A stretch of DNA of 64,000 nt from Salinimicrobium nanhaiense. GTDB lineage: Bacteria > Bacteroidota > Bacteroidia > Flavobacteriales > Flavobacteriaceae. The number at the start of each line of letters is the position of its first letter. The stretch's first letter is position 1. The stretch lies in the NCBI GenBank assembly GCA_012038135.1, contig JAAVJQ010000002.1, positions 186,001 through 250,000 of the forward strand, written 5' to 3'. A program made the translations under genes and the position numbers. This document shows, in pieces, positions 1-7,422 of this stretch. Under the pieces are notes generated by a model that searched no databases, was not told the DNA's origin, and saw nothing but the letters and a program-made list of their open reading frames with translations.

Positions 1-26
1 TTAACTTTTTTAAAAAACAAAGAAGC

Positions 27-1283
27 ATGCCATATTTATTTACTTCGGAAAGTGTTTCTGAAGGTCACCCCGATAAAATTGCCGATCAGATTAGTGATAC
101 CCTTTTAGATAATTTCCTTGCCTTTGATCCCGAATCTAAAGTCGCCTGCGAAACGCTCGTAACCACAGGACAGGTGGTGCTTGCCGGAGAGGTGAAGAGC
201 GATACTTACCTCGATGTGCAAACCATCGCCAGGGATGTGATCAATGACATTGGATACACTAAAGGTGCTTATAAATTTAGCGGGGATTCCTGCGGCGTGA
301 TCTCTTTGATCCACGAACAGTCCCAGGATATCAACCAGGGAGTTGATCGTGGCAACAAGGAAGAACAGGGCGCCGGCGACCAGGGAATGATGTTTGGCTA
401 TGCTACTAAAGAAACCGAGAATTACATGCCTCTGGCGCTGGATATCTCTCACAAGATCCTTATTGAACTTGCCAAATTACGCCGCGAGAACAATGAGATC
501 ACTTACCTGCGGCCCGATTCCAAGAGCCAGGTAACGATCGAATATAGCGATGACAACGTGCCACAACGTATAGTTGCTATAGTGGTTTCTACACAGCACG
601 ACGATTTTGACGAGGATGACAATCGTATGCTCAACAAGATCAAAAAAGATATTATTGAAATTCTTATGCCGCGGGTGATCGAACAACTTCCGGAATATGT
701 TCAGAAGCTGTTTAACGACAAAATAAAATATCACATCAATCCCACCGGAAAGTTCGTCATTGGCGGACCTCACGGTGATACCGGTCTTACCGGGAGAAAG
801 ATCATCGTAGATACCTACGGCGGAAAAGGCGCCCATGGTGGAGGTGCATTTTCGGGAAAGGATCCGAGCAAGGTTGACCGATCTGCAGCTTACGCGGCAC
901 GTCATATTGCGAAAAACCTGGTGGCCGCAGGTGTAGCCGATGAAGTGCTGGTACAGGTTTCTTACGCTATTGGCGTTGTGGAGCCCACTTCTATTCTCGT
1001 GGAAACTTACGGATCCAAAAAAGTCGATCTCTCTCATGGGGAGATCGCTCAAAAAGTGCTTGAGATCTTCGATATGAGACCATCGGCTATTGAGGAGAGA
1101 TTAGGACTTAGAAATCCGATCTACCGCGAAACCTCAGCTTACGGACATTTTGGAAAGGAACCCCGAACAGAAAGAAAAGTTTTTAGAAGTCCCTACAACG
1201 GAGAAAAGACTGTGGAAGTAAAATTGTTTACCTGGGAAGAACTCGATTATGTGGATAGGGTGAAAAAAACATTCGGAATTTAG
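27..1283 (+). CDS. metK: S-adenosylmethionine synthetase
   Basis: Makes S-adenosylmethionine from methionine and ATP in the cytoplasm, supplying the methylases in this window. The 418-residue protein has the family's usual length plus a little. It begins with the substrate/ATP-binding [12 protein letters not shown] segment near residue 13, has [12 protein letters not shown] near residue 115, and carries the glycine-rich [16 protein letters not shown] loop near residue 275 that binds the ATP phosphates. The ATG at 27 fits the family start. Only 26 bases of upstream sequence are in the window, so its promoter cannot be judged. A strong terminator follows directly. Identification is secure. Confidence 0.98.
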   Translation: MPYLFTSESVSEGHPDKIADQISDTLLDNFLAFDPESKVACETLVTTGQVVLAGEVKSDTYLDVQTIARDVINDIGYTKGAYKFSGDSCGVISLIHEQSQDINQGVDRGNKEEQGAGDQGMMFGYATKETENYMPLALDISHKILIELAKLRRENNEITYLRPDSKSQVTIEYSDDNVPQRIVAIVVSTQHDDFDEDDNRMLNKIKKDIIEILMPRVIEQLPEYVQKLFNDKIKYHINPTGKFVIGGPHGDTGLTGRKIIVDTYGGKGAHGGGAFSGKDPSKVDRSAAYAARHIAKNLVAAGVADEVLVQVSYAIGVVEPTSILVETYGSKKVDLSHGEIAQKVLEIFDMRPSAIEERLGLRNPIYRETSAYGHFGKEPRTERKVFRSPYNGEKTVEVKLFTWEELDYVDRVKKTFGI

Positions 1284-1301
1284 TCCATCAAAAAAATAAG
1301 T

Positions 1302-1336
1302 AAAGGCACTTCTCTTCCGGGAAGTGCCTTTTTTTG
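1302..1336 (+). terminator. Rho-independent terminator of metK
   Basis: An 11-bp perfect stem (1302-1312 with 1321-1331) with an 8-nt loop runs into a T tract, 18 bases after the metK stop. The A-rich left flank means it could also serve the converging PAP2 gene. Confidence 0.9.
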
Positions 1337-1350
1337 CTCCTGAGCCTCCT

Positions 1351-1953
1351 TTAGAACCTGTAGGTAAAACCGAGCAGATATTGATCATCTGAACTTGAAA
1401 ACGTAAGCTGCATATTTTCCCGCTGGTAAGGTGTAGTAAAAATAAAGCTACTGCCAATTCCTACTACTGCCCCTGCAAGGACATCCCAGCCGTCATGTTT
1501 GGTGGCATTAATGCGGCTGTAACCTGTCCATCCTGCCAGGGCGTATGCCGGAATAGCATATTTGAATCCATATCTTCTGTGCACAAAAGACGCCGACTGG
1601 AAAGTTATGGAAGTATGTCCTGACGGGAAGGCCTGCCCGCCCCCGTCTTCGGGCCGCCTTTTATCAATAGCATATTTAAGGCCTCCGGTAATTGCAAGAT
1701 TGGTCGCAAAACTTTTAGTGAATTGCCAAAAACCTTTTTTATCCTTCAGCACTATTGTAGAGAGTGCTGTAGATGCAGGTAAAGCCACAAGAATGATATC
1801 TCCGCTCCTCTTGGTATCTTCATTATTCGAATCAAAAAATTGCGCCTGCCCGGTGGCAGGATAGAGCATAAACAGGATAAAAATGAGGAGAAAAGACTTC
1901 TTCGATCGAGCAAGCAAATCTTCTCCTGTCAAAAAGAATGAAGTCGTAAGCAT
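1351..1953 (-). CDS. PAP2 superfamily phosphatase, secreted or membrane-anchored
   Basis: Predicted acid phosphatase of the PAP2 (type 2 phosphatidic acid phosphatase) family acting in the envelope. All three signature motifs are present: KYAIDKRRP (KX6RP), PSGH, and SRINATKHDGWD (SRX5HX3D). Lipid phosphates or isoprenoid pyrophosphates are typical substrates; the actual one cannot be read from sequence. I start at the ATG ending at 1953 because it is followed within about 15 residues by a hydrophobic signal segment ending ATGQA; an in-frame start 81 bases further upstream would place that segment too deep. The product would be about 200 residues. It converges on metK across a shared terminator. 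Confidence 0.85.
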   Translation of the reverse strand: MLTTSFFLTGEDLLARSKKSFLLIFILFMLYPATGQAQFFDSNNEDTKRSGDIILVALPASTALSTIVLKDKKGFWQFTKSFATNLAITGGLKYAIDKRRPEDGGGQAFPSGHTSITFQSASFVHRRYGFKYAIPAYALAGWTGYSRINATKHDGWDVLAGAVVGIGSSFIFTTPYQRENMQLTFSSSDDQYLLGFTYRF

Positions 1954-2065
1954 AAATGGAAATTTTTTAAGAACGGCAAAATTAAAAAATTCTCTTTTAC
2001 TAGCGTACAGGTGTCTATGTACTTCAAGAGTCACTCCTTTATGATCCCTCTAACCCCAATGATCA

Positions 2066-2959
2066 TTAAATAGTGGGTCTTCCTCCCGTTACCTGCACCG
2101 TGGATCCGGTCATATAGCTGGAGCCTTCCGAAGCCAGTAAGACAAAGGGTGCAGCCAGTTCTGCAGGTTGTCCCGGCCTTCCAAGCGGTGTATCTTTTCC
2201 AAAAGTCTCAACTTGATCCTGTGGCATAGTAGCCGGAATCAGCGGAGTCCATATTGGCCCCGGTGCCACACAATTTGCACGAATTCCTTTGGAGGCAAGC
2301 ATTTGTCCCAGGTTGGCAGTAAAGTTCTGGATGGCCCCTTTTGTTGCTGCATAAGCCAGTAACTGTGGATGCGGCTTGTAAGCATTGATGGATGTAGTAT
2401 TGATGATGGTGCTCCCGGGTTTCATGTGCGGCTCTGCAGCTTTGATAAGGTAGAACATGGAGTAAATGTTCGTTTTGAAGGTCCTGTCCCATTCATTGCT
2501 TGAAATATCCTGAATGTTTTCCCTGGCCATCTGAAAAGCTGCATTGTTTACAAGAATATCTATCTGCCCAAATTCTTCCACAGCTTTTTGGACGATACTT
2601 TTACAATGTTCCTCATCACTCACATCTCCAGGAACCAATACAGCCTTTTTTCCGGCTTTTCTCACCCATTTTGCTGTTTCCTCGGCATCTTCGTCTTCAT
2701 TAAGGTAAGAAATCAAAATGTTAGCTCCTTCCCGGGCAAAGGCAATAGCAACAGCACGGCCAATACCCGAATCTCCACCTGTGATAATAGCATTTTTCCC
2801 TTCCAGTTTACCCGAACCTTTGTAGGATTCTTCTCCATGATCAACTTTGGGTTGCATCTTCTTTTCAGTCCCCGGGACATCCTGCGGCTCCTGATCATCA
2901 AATGGAGGCTGTACTTCTTTTTCCTGTGGATCCTGCATCTTCTTTTTATCTTCTTTCAT
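2066..2959 (-). CDS. SDR family oxidoreductase (YghA-like)
   Basis: NAD(P)-dependent short-chain dehydrogenase of the extended-N-terminus type related to E. coli YghA and Bacillus general-stress SDRs. The Rossmann motif TGGDSGIGR, the NNAA motif and the catalytic Ser...YAATK set are all present. The first roughly 50 residues are a charged, low-complexity tail (KEDKKKMQDPQEKEVQ) usual for this subgroup. I chose the ATG ending at 2959; the frame stays open to a GTG ending at 3004. Substrate unknown; relatives are linked to stress or aldehyde reduction, but this is family knowledge, not seen here. Confidence 0.88.
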   Translation of the reverse strand: MKEDKKKMQDPQEKEVQPPFDDQEPQDVPGTEKKMQPKVDHGEESYKGSGKLEGKNAIITGGDSGIGRAVAIAFAREGANILISYLNEDEDAEETAKWVRKAGKKAVLVPGDVSDEEHCKSIVQKAVEEFGQIDILVNNAAFQMARENIQDISSNEWDRTFKTNIYSMFYLIKAAEPHMKPGSTIINTTSINAYKPHPQLLAYAATKGAIQNFTANLGQMLASKGIRANCVAPGPIWTPLIPATMPQDQVETFGKDTPLGRPGQPAELAAPFVLLASEGSSYMTGSTVQVTGGRPTI

Positions 2960-3079
2960 AGGATTATCTTTGTGGAGAGGTCCCAAGAAAGAGTTTTTTG
3001 GCACTTCTCCTTTCTCCTCGAAATTAAGGAATATGGCTTTAGATGAAGCAGCCTAAGAAACTAAAATTTTGCTAAATAT

Positions 3080-3460
3080 CTATATAAGAACATGTTGAGC
3101 CAAAAGTTGCTGTACCTCATAAACATTGACAGATTTATTGAACTTCCGGGTAATACTGGGTTGCTGCTCGCTGGAGACCCAGATCTTTAGTTCGGCGTCA
3201 AGGTCAAAAGTTCCTGCAGTTTCCACACTAAAACGTGAAATACTTTTATAGCTAACCGAAAGATATTGGGTTTTACTTCCCGTTAGCCCCTGCTTATCCA
3301 CGAGAATGAGCCTTTTATCTGTAAAAACAAAAGTGTCCCTTACCAGCTTGAAGCCTACTTCGATCTGCTCATTTGGCGTTAAAAGTTGCCCGTAATCTGC
3401 ACGTAATTTTTCTTTATCTACGGCCCCTGCATTGCCCATTAAAGCGGAGAATATTCCCAT
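3080..3460 (-). CDS. bacterial PH domain protein
   Basis: A 126-residue cytoplasmic protein with no signal peptide or membrane segment. The pattern of short beta strands (for example FVFTDKRLILVDKQG and YKSISRFSVETAGTFDLDAEL) matches the bacterial pleckstrin-homology family (bPH_1, YvbH-like). The role of this family is poorly known; the fold often mediates oligomer or ligand contacts. ATG start at 3460. It lies just downstream of nothing obvious on the minus strand and has its own upstream region of about 200 bases shared with the divergent acyl-CoA dehydrogenase. Confidence 0.75.
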   Translation of the reverse strand: MGIFSALMGNAGAVDKEKLRADYGQLLTPNEQIEVGFKLVRDTFVFTDKRLILVDKQGLTGSKTQYLSVSYKSISRFSVETAGTFDLDAELKIWVSSEQQPSITRKFNKSVNVYEVQQLLAQHVLI

Positions 3461-3570
3461 TTTTTTGTTGTTTAAAACTATAACCGGTAAGATAATTTAA
3501 ATTTCCCGATCAACTCCTATGGAAGTATTCCCGTTCCTGCAAACCTTGTCTCCTGCTCCGGGAATAATCT

Positions 3571-3598
3571 CAATACTCAATACCAAATACTCAATACT
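3571..3598. repeat. heptad array (CAATACT type)
   Basis: Four in-phase 7-bp units CAATACT, CAATACC, AAATACT, CAATACT between the PH-domain gene and the acyl-CoA dehydrogenase. One of many 7-bp-period arrays in this window. Confidence 0.8.
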
Positions 3599-3669
3599 AA
3601 TAGCGGTTTGAGAAAGCTTTAACAAGCTGCCATTTCTTTAATACCTATTTTTAGAAAAACCTAAAAAAT

Positions 3670-5034
3670 ATGGCCTTCTTCGGAAAAGTTAGAAATACCA
3701 TCAACCTCTTAAAAAACATAGACCTGGACCAGCTGGCGAAGATCAATCAGCAGATCGACCTTTCGGAAGCTATGAAAACCCTGGGGAATCTCGATGAGCA
3801 TCAGCTAAAAGGCCTCATGAAAATGCTCAAAACCAAGCGCCGTAAAGGTCAGCATGACCTTCCGCCTATCGACGGCGATTTTTATAACCTGGACCTCAAG
3901 CTTACAGAAGAGCAGCGGGAGTTGCAACTCAAGGTGCGCAATCTTATGGAAGACGAGGTGCGGCCATTGATCAATGATCACTGGAATCGTGCTAAATTTC
4001 CTTTTGAGATCATCGAAATGTTCAAAAAACTTAATATCGCCGGAATTCCATACGAAGGTTACGGCTGCCCTAATTTGCCATTTCTAATGGAGGGCGTCAT
4101 TGCCCAGGAGATCGCACGGGTTGATGTTTCTGTTTCCACCTTTTTTGGTGTCCATAGCGGCTTAGCCATGGGTTCCATCTATCTCTGCGGAAGCGAGGAA
4201 CAAAAGCAGGAATGGTTGCCAAAAATGCAAAAACTGGAAGCCATTGGTGCTTTCGGGCTAACCGAACCTAATGTAGGCAGCGGGGTCGCCGGCGGACTCG
4301 AAACCACCTGCAAGTTTGATGGGGAGCACTGGGTGATCAACGGGCAGAAAAAGTGGATAGGAAATGCTACTTTTGCCGATGTGATCGTGATCTGGGCCCG
4401 GGATGAAGACTCCAACCAGGTGAAAGGATTCCTGGTGAGAAAAGGAAATCCCGGATTTAAAGCAGAAAAAATGGAAGATAAGATGGCACTTCGTATTGTG
4501 CAGAATGCCCTCATCACCTTAACGGATTGCAAAGTACCTGATAGCGACCGACTTAAAAAAGCAGAATCCTTTAGAGACACTGCCAAGGTGCTGAAGATGA
4601 CCCGCGCAGGGGTGGCCTGGCAGGCTGTAGGTTGTGCCCGCGGAGCTTATGAAAGTGCTTTGAAATATACCAAGAAGAGAGAACAATTTGGAAGACCAAT
4701 CGCTTCCTACCAGTTGATCCAGAATCACCTGGTAGAGATGCTTTCCAATTTGACAGCTATGCAAACCCTGTGTTTCAGATTATCTGAATTGCAGGACCAG
4801 GATCTTCTTAAAGATGAACATGCCTCCATGGCAAAGGTCTTTACCAGTATGAGAATGCGTGATGTGGTAAGCCGCGCACGGGAAGTCATGGGCGGTAACG
4901 GTATTCTCCTGGAATACGATGTGGCCCGGTTCGTCGCCGATGCCGAGGCCATTTACAGCTATGAAGGCACTAAAGAGATCAATTCTCTTATTGTAGGAAG
5001 AGCGATCACGGGGTATAGTGCGTTTGTGAACTAG
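3670..5034 (+). CDS. acyl-CoA dehydrogenase, glutaryl-CoA dehydrogenase-like
   Basis: FAD-dependent acyl-CoA dehydrogenase that would pass electrons to the electron-transfer flavoprotein (etfBA, 34.2-36.0 kb). After a charged helical N-terminal extension of about 75 residues come the typical domains: the TEPNVGSG segment near residue 195, REQFGRPIASYQLIQ near 330, and the C-terminal MGGNGI and SYEGTKEINSLIVGRAITG segments. The Glu in YEGT is the expected catalytic base, and the ending resembles glutaryl-CoA dehydrogenases, so lysine/tryptophan breakdown is possible. Exact substrate is not certain. 454 residues, about 60 longer than the family core because of the N-terminal extension. A heptad array begins at its stop codon. 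Confidence 0.85.
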   Translation: MAFFGKVRNTINLLKNIDLDQLAKINQQIDLSEAMKTLGNLDEHQLKGLMKMLKTKRRKGQHDLPPIDGDFYNLDLKLTEEQRELQLKVRNLMEDEVRPLINDHWNRAKFPFEIIEMFKKLNIAGIPYEGYGCPNLPFLMEGVIAQEIARVDVSVSTFFGVHSGLAMGSIYLCGSEEQKQEWLPKMQKLEAIGAFGLTEPNVGSGVAGGLETTCKFDGEHWVINGQKKWIGNATFADVIVIWARDEDSNQVKGFLVRKGNPGFKAEKMEDKMALRIVQNALITLTDCKVPDSDRLKKAESFRDTAKVLKMTRAGVAWQAVGCARGAYESALKYTKKREQFGRPIASYQLIQNHLVEMLSNLTAMQTLCFRLSELQDQDLLKDEHASMAKVFTSMRMRDVVSRAREVMGGNGILLEYDVARFVADAEAIYSYEGTKEINSLIVGRAITGYSAFVN

Positions 5035-5078
5035 AGACTAGACCGCTGCGCTTCAAGAACCAAGAAGCAAGACTTGGG
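5030..5078. repeat. heptad array overlapping a stop codon
   Basis: Seven in-phase 7-bp units: ACTAGAG, ACTAGAC, CGCTGCG, CTTCAAG, AACCAAG, AAGCAAG, ACTTGGG. The array starts inside the stop codon (5032-5034) of the acyl-CoA dehydrogenase gene. Confidence 0.7.
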
Positions 5079-5126
5079 TAGTGAAACTCCTCTCCTTTGG
5101 AGAGGCGGGGGTGAGAATGAGAAAAA

Positions 5127-5202
5127 AGTGGTCAGTGGTCAGAAAATTATAGAAAGTAAAGAAAAAAGTCTAGGTTCTAGTTTCTAGCGTCTAGATTCCT
5201 AA
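5127..5202. repeat. heptad array (AGTGGTC then TCTAGNN)
   Basis: Two AGTGGTC units, a degenerate middle, then TCTAGGT, TCTAGTT, TCTAGCG, TCTAGAT, all on one 7-bp register. Ends 20 bases before the hydroxyacid dehydrogenase start. Confidence 0.75.
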
Positions 5203-5221
5203 CCATAACAGTAAACAAAAC

Positions 5222-6142
5222 ATGTCATTTCTAATCGTTAGCTCCCAAAGAGATCCAAAAGCCTGGGTACAGGCCCTAACAGAACAGGATCGTGACCTCG
5301 ATCTGGAGGTCTATCCTGAAGTTAAAGACCCTTCCAAAGTAGAATTTGCCCTTTCCTGGAAACACCCTCACGGTATCTACAAAGATTATCCAAATCTAAG
5401 AGTGATCGCCTCCATGGGCGCCGGAATAGATCATATTATCAACGACCCGGATATTCCGCAACACATTGAGATTACCAGAGTGATTGACGAGCAGCTAACA
5501 AAGGATATGAGCGTGTTTGTTCTTTCCCTTGTTCTGGACCACCTTAGGAACCTCTCCTATCACTACTGCAGCAGGGAATGGAACCCTACAAAATATCTGC
5601 GGCCCGAAGAGGTGCAGGTAGGAATTATGGGAATGGGAGTATTAGGTGTAGGCGTGGCCGAAAAACTTATTCAGAATAAATTTAACGTCACCGGCTGGTC
5701 CCGGACAGAAAAGGAGATCCTGGGTGTAACCACTTTTCATGGAGACGACCAACTACAGGATTTTCTTGAGCAATCTAATGTACTGGTGTGTCTACTGCCG
5801 CTGACATCGGAAACTGAAAACATCCTCAATAAACGCCTTTTTGAAAGATTACCCCAAGGCGCATATGTGATCAATGTTGCCCGGGGTCCGCATCTGGTGG
5901 AGGAAGACCTGCTGGAAATGATAGATTCCGGACATCTCTCCGGAGCAAGCCTGGATGTTTTCCGAAAGGAACCTCTGCCTGAGGAGCATCCGTTTTGGCA
6001 ACATGATAAAATAAAGGTCACTCCTCATATCGCCAGTGTCACTAATCCGGCGACAGTGGTGCCGCAGATCCTTGAAAATTATGGAAGAATGAAGCAGGGA
6101 AAGAAATTAAAGAATGTGGTGGACAGGGAGAAGGAATATTAG
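5222..6142 (+). CDS. D-2-hydroxyacid dehydrogenase (GhrA-type glyoxylate/hydroxypyruvate reductase)
   Basis: NAD(P)H-dependent reductase of 2-oxoacids. The central nucleotide-binding motif GIMGMGVLGVGVAEKL lies near residue 137; the substrate Arg region INVARGPHLVEEDLL near 218, the DVFRKEPLPEEHPFW acid and the catalytic His in VTPHIASVT near 270 are all present. Length (306) and the short N-terminal domain fit the GhrA branch rather than SerA or lactate dehydrogenase. Glyoxylate or hydroxypyruvate is the likely substrate by family; not proven. The stop codon is followed at once by a heptad array. Confidence 0.87.
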   Translation: MSFLIVSSQRDPKAWVQALTEQDRDLDLEVYPEVKDPSKVEFALSWKHPHGIYKDYPNLRVIASMGAGIDHIINDPDIPQHIEITRVIDEQLTKDMSVFVLSLVLDHLRNLSYHYCSREWNPTKYLRPEEVQVGIMGMGVLGVGVAEKLIQNKFNVTGWSRTEKEILGVTTFHGDDQLQDFLEQSNVLVCLLPLTSETENILNKRLFERLPQGAYVINVARGPHLVEEDLLEMIDSGHLSGASLDVFRKEPLPEEHPFWQHDKIKVTPHIASVTNPATVVPQILENYGRMKQGKKLKNVVDREKEY

Positions 6143-6176
6143 TGGTCGGTGTTCAGTATTCAGTGAGCAGTAACAT
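6142..6176. repeat. heptad array (GTGTTCA/GTATTCA)
   Basis: Five in-phase units GTGGTCG, GTGTTCA, GTATTCA, GTGAGCA, GTAACAT, starting on the last base of the preceding stop codon. Confidence 0.75.
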
Positions 6177-6193
6177 TCAGGAATCAGGTTGTT

Positions 6194-6249
6194 GGCAACA
6201 GGGAACCGGCAACAGGAAACCGGCAACAGGGAACCGGCAACAGGAAACC
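6194..6249. repeat. 14-bp tandem repeat (double heptad)
   Basis: Four copies of a 14-bp unit, GGCAACA followed by GGGAACC or GGAAACC in strict alternation. It lies 34 bases before the universal stress protein start, so it may be in its 5' untranslated region. Confidence 0.85.
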
Positions 6250-6282
6250 GACTTAACAAACCATAAACAACAAACTAACATC

Positions 6283-6729
6283 ATGAAAGAACTAAAGAAC
6301 ATATTAGTAGCTATAGATTTTAACGATGCTGTTGGGGATCTTTTGGGGTACGCAGAAGGCCTGGCCGAGAAATTTGGCGCCAAGGTTTGGGTGCTGCATG
6401 TAGCGGAACCCGATCCTGACTTTGTGGGTTATGAACCGGGGCCCCAGTACATAAGAGATTTTAAGGCAGAAGAGTTTCGGGAAGAGCATCGAAACCTGCA
6501 GATGTATTGTGATACTTTCCTGAGTGACAGCATTGAAAAAGAGGCCTTGCTCATACAAGGTTCTACCGTAGAAGCAGTATTGGAGGAAGCCCAAAAACTG
6601 CAATCTGACCTGTTAATTGTAGGTACTCATAAGCATAGTTTTTTACACAACCTGCTGCAGGAAAGCGTTTCCTTAAAGCTGCTGAAAAAGGGAAATATTC
6701 CTCTCTTGGCCATTCCTATTGAGGAATAA
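6283..6729 (+). CDS. universal stress protein UspA family
   Basis: Single-domain Usp of 148 residues from the ATG at 6283. It opens with KNILVAIDFNDA, the usual first beta strand and Asp, and ends with LLIVGTHKHSF...SVSLKLLKKGNIPLLAIP, which matches the ATP-binding G-x2-G/S-x9-G(S/N) region in a somewhat divergent form. The reading frame is open 141 bases upstream, but that part only translates the 14-bp repeat (GNRKPATGNRQQ) and is not gene. Cytoplasmic stress-survival role by family. Confidence 0.9.
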   Translation: MKELKNILVAIDFNDAVGDLLGYAEGLAEKFGAKVWVLHVAEPDPDFVGYEPGPQYIRDFKAEEFREEHRNLQMYCDTFLSDSIEKEALLIQGSTVEAVLEEAQKLQSDLLIVGTHKHSFLHNLLQESVSLKLLKKGNIPLLAIPIEE

Positions 6730-6766
6730 ATGGAAAGTAAATATTAATATTTGCGCATTTTATTTA

Positions 6767-7291
6767 TCATTCCTTCTCTGGATTTCTCCTGATGTATTCG
6801 GAAATCCTGTAGAATTCTGATTCATTCCTGATAATATGATCATAGTATCCGGATTGCCAGGCAAACCCTGGATCAATCTTTCTAGCATGGATGGTACAGA
6901 TCCTTTTGAATTGATTAATAATTACTCCAAGGATCCCGGGTTTCCATTTATCCCTTTTCTTATCTGCAATAGTGGAGATGCCCAACTTGGGCATCTCTGC
7001 AGATTGATTAATTGTAGAATTATTGATAATAACAATTCCATGAAAATGATCTGGCATAACCACAGATTCACCTAATTCTACAAATGAAAAATGATTGGGA
7101 ATTTCTGCCCAAAATTTTTGGACAAGGTTTCCTATTTCTGACCTCTCCATTTTTCTATTCTGAACCCTTCCAAAAAATCTCTCCCGCTCCTTAGTACAAA
7201 TGGTTGTAAAATATGCCCCGCTACTGCCGTAATCCCAATCTGGTTTCCTGATAGAGGTAGTGCGATATTTTCCACGGAATTTTTCAGGCAT
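6767..7291 (-). mobile_element. REP-associated tyrosine transposase (RAYT, Y1/HUH family)
   Basis: A 174-residue single-strand DNA transposase of the IS200/IS605 Y1 superfamily, solitary RAYT type. The HUH metal-binding motif appears as VVMPDHFHGIV, and the catalytic tyrosine is in SGYYDHIIRN near the C-terminus. No IS200-type left and right ends or accessory tnpB lie around it, which is normal for domesticated RAYTs. Such proteins are thought to mobilise REP palindromes; palindromes of that kind occur at 22.0, 38.7, 43.2 and 56.9-57.1 kb. The ATG ending at 7291 is preferred over an upstream in-frame start that would read through the terminator at 7318-7351. It appears intact. Confidence 0.85.
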
Positions 7292-7317
7292 AGGAACAAA
7301 TATTATTTTATAATATA

Positions 7318-7351
7318 AAAAAAATGCCCCACAATTGCAGGGCATTTTTTT
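7318..7351 (-). terminator. Rho-independent terminator of the metalloprotease gene
   Basis: Stem ATGCCC/GGGCAT with long A and T flanks on both sides (7318-7329 with 7340-7351), 70 bases past the metalloprotease stop. Its symmetry would let it work in both directions. Confidence 0.85.
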
Positions 7352-7422
7352 GTAATTATATATCTGAATGTATAACCGAACCTGAGTCGCGTAGCAAACT
7401 CTGCGTAAAATGGCTGTACATT

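Noticed and set aside
1..26. SAM riboswitch in front of metK
   Set aside because: Only 26 bases of upstream sequence are in the window; nothing can be judged.
1562..1864. Plus-strand open frame inside the PAP2 gene
   Set aside because: It is antisense to a gene with complete PAP2 motifs and has no family likeness.
6142..6282. N-terminal extension of the universal stress protein
   Set aside because: The extra frame only translates the 14-bp tandem repeat (GNRKPATG-type) and the family start is the Met at 6283.
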